Of a stretch of 23,127 bases of DNA, positions 12,501-21,029 are shown piece after piece; the stretch's first letter is position 1; each line of letters starts with the position of its first letter. The translations under genes and the position numbers were made by a program. Source of the DNA: Priapulus caudatus. Its lineage: Eukaryota; Priapulida; Priapulimorpha; Priapulimorphida; Priapulidae. The stretch lies in contig NW_014577218.1 in NCBI RefSeq assembly GCF_000485595.1, positions 77,406-100,532 of the forward strand, read 5' to 3'. The notes under the pieces are model-generated. The model saw only the letters and a program-made list of their open reading frames with translations. It did not search any database and was not told the DNA's origin.

Positions 12501-14510
12501 GGTTTGATACATATTTTTACAGTTTTATTTTCAAAGCTAACGTTCTAACGTTCTAACTAGCAATAGCCAATAGTGTAGTGAGTCATTTACATGCGTTTTT
12601 ACAGTGGTTTGTTACAAAAATGTGCGTGGGATCTTTAATTGTATTTACCTGTGCAGGTTATATGGTTTAATACATATATAGCTCATATACCTGTCATTGT
12701 AGGATATGGTTGCTCCTGCCATCTTCACATTATCACAGCCAAGAAAGATGATGATTGAGAACAGACTCAAACACAGCACGTTGGCGAGTAACACAAAGCG
12801 CACTGCCCCTGGTGGATGAATCTGGAAGCGCTTCAGAAGATATCCTCCGCTAAATATGCCTATGCAAGCCCCTGGAATAGCGACTCCACCTACAAGTAAA
12901 CACACGCGTATACATAAAATCAAATTCACACCCATGATTCACCAGCTCCACTGCATGGTGCTGATTGAGTGCATCGTCGCAACATTTTGCCCTCATACAA
13001 AAATTCGATCCTCTTACAGTTACAGATATACGCTCAAAGAGAGTGGAGCTCGCAAGTGAAGATTATAGCATTTGAATAATGTAACTGCGTCAGTGCTAGA
13101 ATTTTCCTCTGGTTTGAGTGCCAAGCTAAATTATCCATACGAATTTTCAAAGTTGTAATCTGTCATATCCACTCATGCAAACTTTAACAATTCATTGCAG
13201 ATTTCCGATTTACCTTAAATTACTACAGTATCTGGTTGTATGCACGTGAAAAAATACTATATATGGCCGATTTGTGGAATAGGAATGTCAATGATGTTTG
13301 CTGTCAGTCACGGTTTTTTGCCTAACCTGATAGACAGACACAATAACAATATGTGTAAAAATGGCTTGTTTATACTGTATAGCCTTACCGTAAATTCTGT
13401 TCTAATCACTCGATTTCGATATGAACTTTTAACCCATCCCGGCCATCTTTCAGCTTCGTAAAAGTACATTAATTATCAAAACTTATCATGAAACATAACC
13501 ATTCACACAGCTCTAGAGAATCAACAAAAAGTCCAAATATCTAGATTTGGGGGTACACTATCATAGCACACTCACACAACAGTTACCTTACCTGTAAGAA
13601 TGTTAGCATCAGACTTGCCGATACCAAACTGTGTCTCCAGGTACTTGGGTAGAAAGACAACGAATCCGCTGACAATGGCTACCTCCATGCACGCACCCAG
13701 ACATGTGGCGAGGTAAACTCCATTAGTCATGAGATGCCACATGGACTGCGGGATATCTACACAATGACAAACATGAAAGCAATATATGAAATAGGATATC
13801 TCCATGTAATAATGGAAGTAAGCGCATACCTTACATGACTGTGGGATATCTACACATGATGACAAAAATGAAAGCAATATATGAAATAGAGAATATCTCC
13901 ACGTAATAACGAAAGTAAGCGCATATCTTACATGACTGTGGTATATCGATCTACACGTATAACGATTAATAAAGTAATTCGCGACGGTGGGACATCTTTA
14001 GGTGATAATTAGGAAATGTGTATGAGTTGTATGACTGCGGGATATCTAATTAAATTAAATAACCACGATGCCTGCAAGCATTGATTGTAGGACATTCCTG
14101 TGTGGTCCTGACAAAATACAGCAGCACTATCAGCATAGGTAATGTGTGCGTAAAAGCTACAGTTTCTTGCTAGAATAGGTCCCTGAATACTGCACTGTAT
14201 ATATGAGAGCTACTTGAGTGGATGTCTATATTATATGAAAACCTTGTTAGCAGAACAGTCCATCTTTATGAGGTATAGCTAGGACAGGGTGCTGTTGCAG
14301 GAATAACATTTCTAAACGGTATATAACTTTCAGCACCTACATTATTTCATCCCTCTCCAGAAGAAAGCTGCGGAGGCGTTGTATCTTCTCTCTTTCCCTC
14401 CCTATTTCCCTCCCTCAATCCCTGTCTCTCCACGTCCTTACTTCCCTCCCTTGCTCCCTCTCGTCCTCCGTATCTCTCTCCGTCTTCCATCCCTTCCTCG
14501 CTCCTTCGCC

Positions 14511-14565
<55 letters not shown>

Positions 14566-16413
14566 TTGCATCACTTGCTCACTATCGCTCTCTTTCTCTC
14601 CAACTCCTTCCTCTCTCTCGTATTCTTGCTCTTGCTACACGAGGTAGCAGCGTACAGAAATTACACTAATGAACCTCTCTCTCTCCATCCTCGCGGGTCT
14701 CCTCCAATCTCAATCTCACTCATTAAATACAATAGCCAACTAGCAGCAGCTTAACCTATATATTCCATTCCCATATCTCTCTCCTGGTTCATACCTAAAT
14801 CGAATGCTCGTCTGCCTACGAACATTCTATTCGGGGCTATCCTACCTCCCTCCATCCATCCCTGCCTCTCCCCGCCTTTACTTCCCTCCCTTGTTCCCTC
14901 TCTTCCTCCGTATCCCCCGCCCTTCTTCCCTCCCTCTCTTCCCGCTCTAGCGTTCTGCTTCTAATCCTCCTCGAATCACTACAGCTCTGGCAATCCCCGT
15001 CCAATGCATGGAAGGCCCATTGCCACTCTGCCTTCCTGGACTTATACTATATCCCTCCCTTGCTTTCCCCCTTCTCTTTGGCCCTCCGCTCACATCCCAG
15101 TCCGCCTTGCCTTCCCAGATCCCTCTCTTCCCTGTCTCCTCTCGGTGCTCTCTCTCTGACTATCAGCAGCACGCGATCGTCGTCTGTCTCATCTCCCTCG
15201 ATCCCCCACTCCAATAAGCACTGGCCGCTCTTCCGCCTGAAGTCGTAATGTCCACGTAGATCGAGGGATGCGCTTCTCCCCTTGGCTTCCCGGCTCACTC
15301 TTCCTCACCGTATCCCCGCTTTGCCCCTTGCTTGCCCCTTCTCGCATCCTCTCTACGCGCGCTCCTCTCTATCACTTCTTCTCGTACAATCGCGTCCATT
15401 TAGTGCTCGTCTCTGCTCTATCTGCTCTCCGAAGTTCCCAAGTTTCTCTTGTCCTCTCTCTATCTCTATCTGCAGGAGGTATCAGGTGAAGTAACTATAC
15501 ACTAATGAATCTCTCTTTCTCCCTTAGCTATCAGCCTAAGTGCCTGCACACACCAATACGCTCACCCTTCAGGCTCTTGCCATACTGCCCCTTGTTCGGA
15601 CTCCCTGGCACCGAATCGACCATCTTAATCCCCTTATCGTCCAGCATTCGCTTCTCCTTGTCTTTGCTCAGCGACTTCGGAAAGGCAAAGAACGGTACGG
15701 CGACGACGAGAAGGAGGAAGCCACAGATGATGAAGCCTCCCCACCAGGCTCCCACCCACTGCGGGTCGTGGGGAGACAGCTGCAGCAGGAGCACGTCCAC
15801 AGTGAAGAAGTCCACGTAGAGCTTGAGGAGGTAGGCTCCCAGCAGGAAGCCAACGACGGGCCCGAATGCGACCATGCTGTACACGCAACCTGCAACGTCA
15901 TGCGTATATGTATGTGTACACGTATCTTGCAACATCATGCATATGTGTGTACACGTATCCTTCACCTTCAATGCATTGTTGTGTAAATGCAACCTGCAAC
16001 ATGCGTATGCATGTACACATATCCTTCAACTTCAATGCATTGTTGTGTACACATATATCCTACAACATCATGAGTATGTGTATACACATATCCTGCAACA
16101 TCATGCATATGTGTGTACACATATCTTTCAACGTTTTGCATTTGTTGTGTACACGTATCCTTCACCTTCAATGCATTGTTGTGTAAATGCAACCTGCAAC
16201 ATAAGACACGTGCGTGTGTAAAGGCAAGCTGCAACATATATCACACATGTTACATAGATGTGTACATGCAGTGTGCAACATCACGCAATTACGCACAATT
16301 AACTTATAATGAATCTGATACATGTATTTGTGCACATCAATTATCTCCGGCAGAAGTCCTTATACATTATTATGCACACTAACATTCGCGTAATGTGTTT
16401 ATGTGATTGAATG

Positions 16414-16464
<51 letters not shown>

Positions 16465-19400
16465 TGCGTGCGCGCGCGTGTGTGTGTGTGTGCGTGCGTG
16501 TGTGTGTGCGCAGCGTGCGTGCCTGCGTGTGTGCGTGCGGGCGGGTGTGGGTGTGGGTGTGTGATGGTGACGGTTGGGTATACTAGTTCATACACCCGGC
16601 TGACAGTGCGTGTAACCTGCTAAATCACGCGTATATATACGTTTGCAATATATCCCGCTTATGTATAGCAAACATCACATCAGTCAAAGTATCAAGCTAT
16701 ATACGATGAATAATGTAAATCATGCAACTACACGCAAAGATATGCAGCATGCACCGAGATTGCCTACTGATGTTAGACTCGCAGAGTAGTGGATCGATAT
16801 TATCATAATAGGAGCAGCACGGCCGGGCGTTGTCGGTGAACCAAGTTCGTGTATCAGGATATGGGCGTGTATGATCATGTATCTCACAGGCACTTGGGAC
16901 AGAGTCAGTAAAAACTAAAAATAATATGAACGCACATTCACAAATACTACCGTACCTCTCAAGCACAGTTCCACTGTTGTGTCACTGTATATCAACTTCC
17001 CTTCATAAAAACTAACGCCTATAACGCTCCCGCACTCGCTGCTGCGAGTGTGCTGTGTCGCCATGATAATAATATGACAGTGGAACTGTAATTGAGAGGT
17101 ACGGTACGTAGTATTTGTGAATGTGCGTTCATATTATTTTCAGTTTTTACTGACTCTGTCCCAAGTGCCTGTGGGTATATATACCTATACTGTAATTGAT
17201 ATTGCCTCTATTTGGCCTCATTAGTATCTATATAGAGTAGTGAGGTATCATAATTATGCCTTCGATCTATGCTTGACCTTTCAATCTAGCCGGACTAAAC
17301 GACGGGCTTGCTATTTGAGTTTACTGACCAGCATGGCGTTTACAATGGACGTGTGTACGAAGCTTTTACGCTATCATCACGTCATGAGTGTATAATATAG
17401 ATATAATTATCAGGAGTGAATAATAATAGAATATATTATTAGTATTTATTACTCACCTATGTCTATCGCCCACCTATCTATAGAAGCTATTATGATTCAC
17501 TCCTGATATAATCGATATTATACAGTCCTGCTCACGTATAACCCTGCGTATAGAAGGGTCTATCCTAATTCCTAACTCTACCGGTGTAGCCCCTAATTCG
17601 CTTCCGCTATAAGAACCGTACCTGTAGCGGGAGCGACGGGGCTACACCGGTAGAGCTTGGTCTATCTATATCCGTGGTTATGCTATATGGCCAGGAGTAT
17701 CATAATATCAGGAGTACGTGAATAATAATAGACACTATTATTATTCACTCCTGATAATATTGAGTTCATACTAGTCGATATCAGTTCACATATATAGTCG
17801 ATATTAGGACACTCCTGATATATGGTGTGTACGCGTGAAACTCAGATGAATGTCGACAGCATTGCAGCAGAGGTAATTAATAATGACAAACTAATTGCAG
17901 GGGGTCTTCATAGAGGCTCTATACATGATGTGTTATAGGACTGGGACTCGAACTGAACACGAAAAAATCGTCTACTTTCTTAGATACGTACGTGCGTTCA
18001 CGCGTGACAGCTGACAGTCTAAATGCCAAGAAGCTATAGTGCTTGATCATGAACATCACACACGACACGCACACACATCACACAGCACGCACGGCACGCA
18101 CGCACACACCACGCGCACACCACACGCACGCAGCGCACACATACATACACACACACTCAACATCACACACACACAAACGCACGCACGCACGCACGCATAT
18201 ATAGTGGCATTCGGACTATGATTAGCTATAAAGTTTCAGCATCTGTGACGATGGAAGGGCGAATAAATATTAACTTTGCGAAAATTATTTCGAAAACACG
18301 CATTTAGTATAGCGTTCCATTCGCAGTGGCTAACACATGCAACTGGGTATAATCTTATTACGAACGACATACATTTCTACTAGAACCATGATGGTATATC
18401 TGTAAATAACTGCGCAATCACATATTCCCACGGATTCCTGCAAAGTGATGGATGAAGTATGAATCAGAAGCGTTGCCATAGAGTTTGATGCCAGAATTAG
18501 CACAGCCATCACGTAGGCACTGACTAGCACGCACATGATGTTGGCAAGAAGCCAGCCAAGATCCATCCGCCTACCCACCTCCAGCCTTCAGGGGTTATCT
18601 GCTGGTCATCCTTAGCAGTCTATTATAATATGTGTGTTAGCTGACAGCATGCATTGCGTGCAGACAGATGATTGGCATAGCGGGGAAGAGATTTATGAAA
18701 AATAATAATAATTATATATAATGCGGACGTAGGCGATAGGACACTATAATACGTTATATATGTTATCAAGAGCTGATGTTATGTATGTTATCAAGAGTGT
18801 ATAATATAGAGATAGAATATAACCCTATATGGAATATATATATAGAATACAGAATCTACATTATACACTCCTGATGCTATGTTATGTTATGTTATGTTAT
18901 GTTATGTTATCAGGAGTGAATAATAATAGATCTATATTAATAATAATGTATTATTATTCACTCCTGATGTTATCTTATCTCATGTTACCTGTTAGTTATG
19001 TTATGTTATGTTATGTTTTATGTTATGTTATGCTATGCTTCATGCTATGCATATGCTATGGGCTATGCTAATGCTATGCTATGCTATGCTATATGGCTTA
19101 TCATGCTACATGCGATGCTATGCTAATGCTATGCTATGCATATGGCTATGCTTGTGTGCTATTGCCTTGTATTAGCTATGCATGCTATGCTAGATGGCTA
19201 TGCTATGCTATTATGCTATGCTATGCTATGCTATGTCTATGCTATGCTATGCTATGCTATGCTATTATGAGCTATGCCTAATGCGTATGCATGCTATCCT
19301 CTCGGCTATGCTATGCTATGCTATGCTATGTAAACTATGCTATGCTATGCTATGCTATGCTATGCTAATGCTATGCTATGCATCTATGCTATGCTTGCTA

Positions 19401-20960
19401 TTGCTATGCTGATGCTATTTTGCTATGCATCTATGGCTATGCTGATGCTATGCTATGCTATGCATGCTTGCTATTGCTATGCTATGCGTATGCTTTAGCT
19501 ATGCTCATGGCTATGTTGCTATGCGCTATGTGCTAAGGCTTATGCTATGCCTATGCTATGCATGCTATTAATGTTATGTTATCTATTTATGTATGTTATG
19601 TTATGTTATGTTATGTTTATGTTATATGTATGTTAGTTAGTGTTATGTGTTTGTTAGTGTTATGTTATGTTAATGTTATGTTGATGTTATGTTATTGTTA
19701 TGTATGTTATGTTTAGTTCATGTTATGTTATGTTATGTTATTTTATGTATGTTATGTTTATTTATGTTATCGGAGGCTCCAAGGCATTTCCCGTGGTCTG
19801 GCCTGCCTAAGTGGCCTAGCGGCGCCCCGCCAACAAGCAATTAATTTTAAATAATAAATTTCTTGGTGGGGGAGTCCCGGACCCCCAAGACCCCAGACCC
19901 CCCCCCCCGCTTAAAAAGTGCCTAACTGGGGCTATATTTCGCACTATATTTCCCGCCTGATGTTTCCGGGGGCCGCTCAAGTGTTATGTTATGTTTATGC
20001 GTTACGTGTTATAGACGTTGTCGTAGCAAGGTCAAGGAAAGGCAGCGCGTTGACATTAAGTATATAATATACGCCACAGTAAGGTGGAGTGCGTAGGAGA
20101 TTGAAAAGTGCCCGTCAACATCTAAGTCGCTCATCGATGTTGGTTAATAACTGAATGGGTACCCAACTATAGCTCACTCTTTCTCCGAAAATAACGAGCG
20201 GCTAGAGTTCAAATCGAGTCAACCCGCGCTTGCTCTCGTCTCTCTGATGAAATCGGTGTAAGTGGGCGAGACTGTTATGTTGTTGCTAACGGCTCATGTG
20301 GATAAACTGTCGGCGTTTTACAACCTAATTTAAACTAGCGAGGGAATGCACTTTCGACAAGTTCGAAAAGCTCGATGGTTATTACACGTAAAAAACGTGA
20401 GATGGACAACAAATTATTCTACTGTTGCTTAGATTTATAAACGTTGAAGCAGCTGATTATAAATAAAGGTTTACGATGCCGTAAAAATATCTCGAAAGTT
20501 TGAATGTTAGGGCTGGCTTGTGAAAAAGCGGCTGTAATGGTGAATGAAACATATTCCTGTGATAAAAATTTCCGTTCACGAAGCTTTCCGCTCTTTACCT
20601 ATCCCCCGCCCCCACCTCCCCCCCCACGCACTCCCCACCCATGCAAACCTCTCGCCTCCTCTAGTTTTCTGCTTCTTCCACCCCTTCTCTTGCTCTTTCA
20701 CCTCACTCTCCAATACTCAATCTTTCACACACCCACACACACACACACATCACACTATCACACATCGCTCGCTCCAATTCTCTCTCTCTTCTCTCCTCTT
20801 CTCTCGTCTCATGCCTCCTCATCTCATCTCTCTCGCTCTCGCCCTCGCTCTCGCATCTCCGCTCCCTACGCTCCGCTCTCGCGCACATACATCATCGAAC
20901 GAGGCTCTTCCTCTCTCTCTACTCTCTATCTCTACTCTCTATCATCTCCTCTCTCTCTCT

Positions 20961-21029
<69 letters not shown>

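Noticed and set aside
16697-16966. 89-codon minus-strand frame with several cysteines
   Set aside because: It overlaps an arm of the inverted repeat, shows no family motif, and would not fit the OATP reading phase. A transposon remnant is more likely.
20200-20240. tRNA T-arm-like motif (GAGTTCAAATCGAGTC)
   Set aside because: No matching acceptor, D or anticodon arms at the right spacing.
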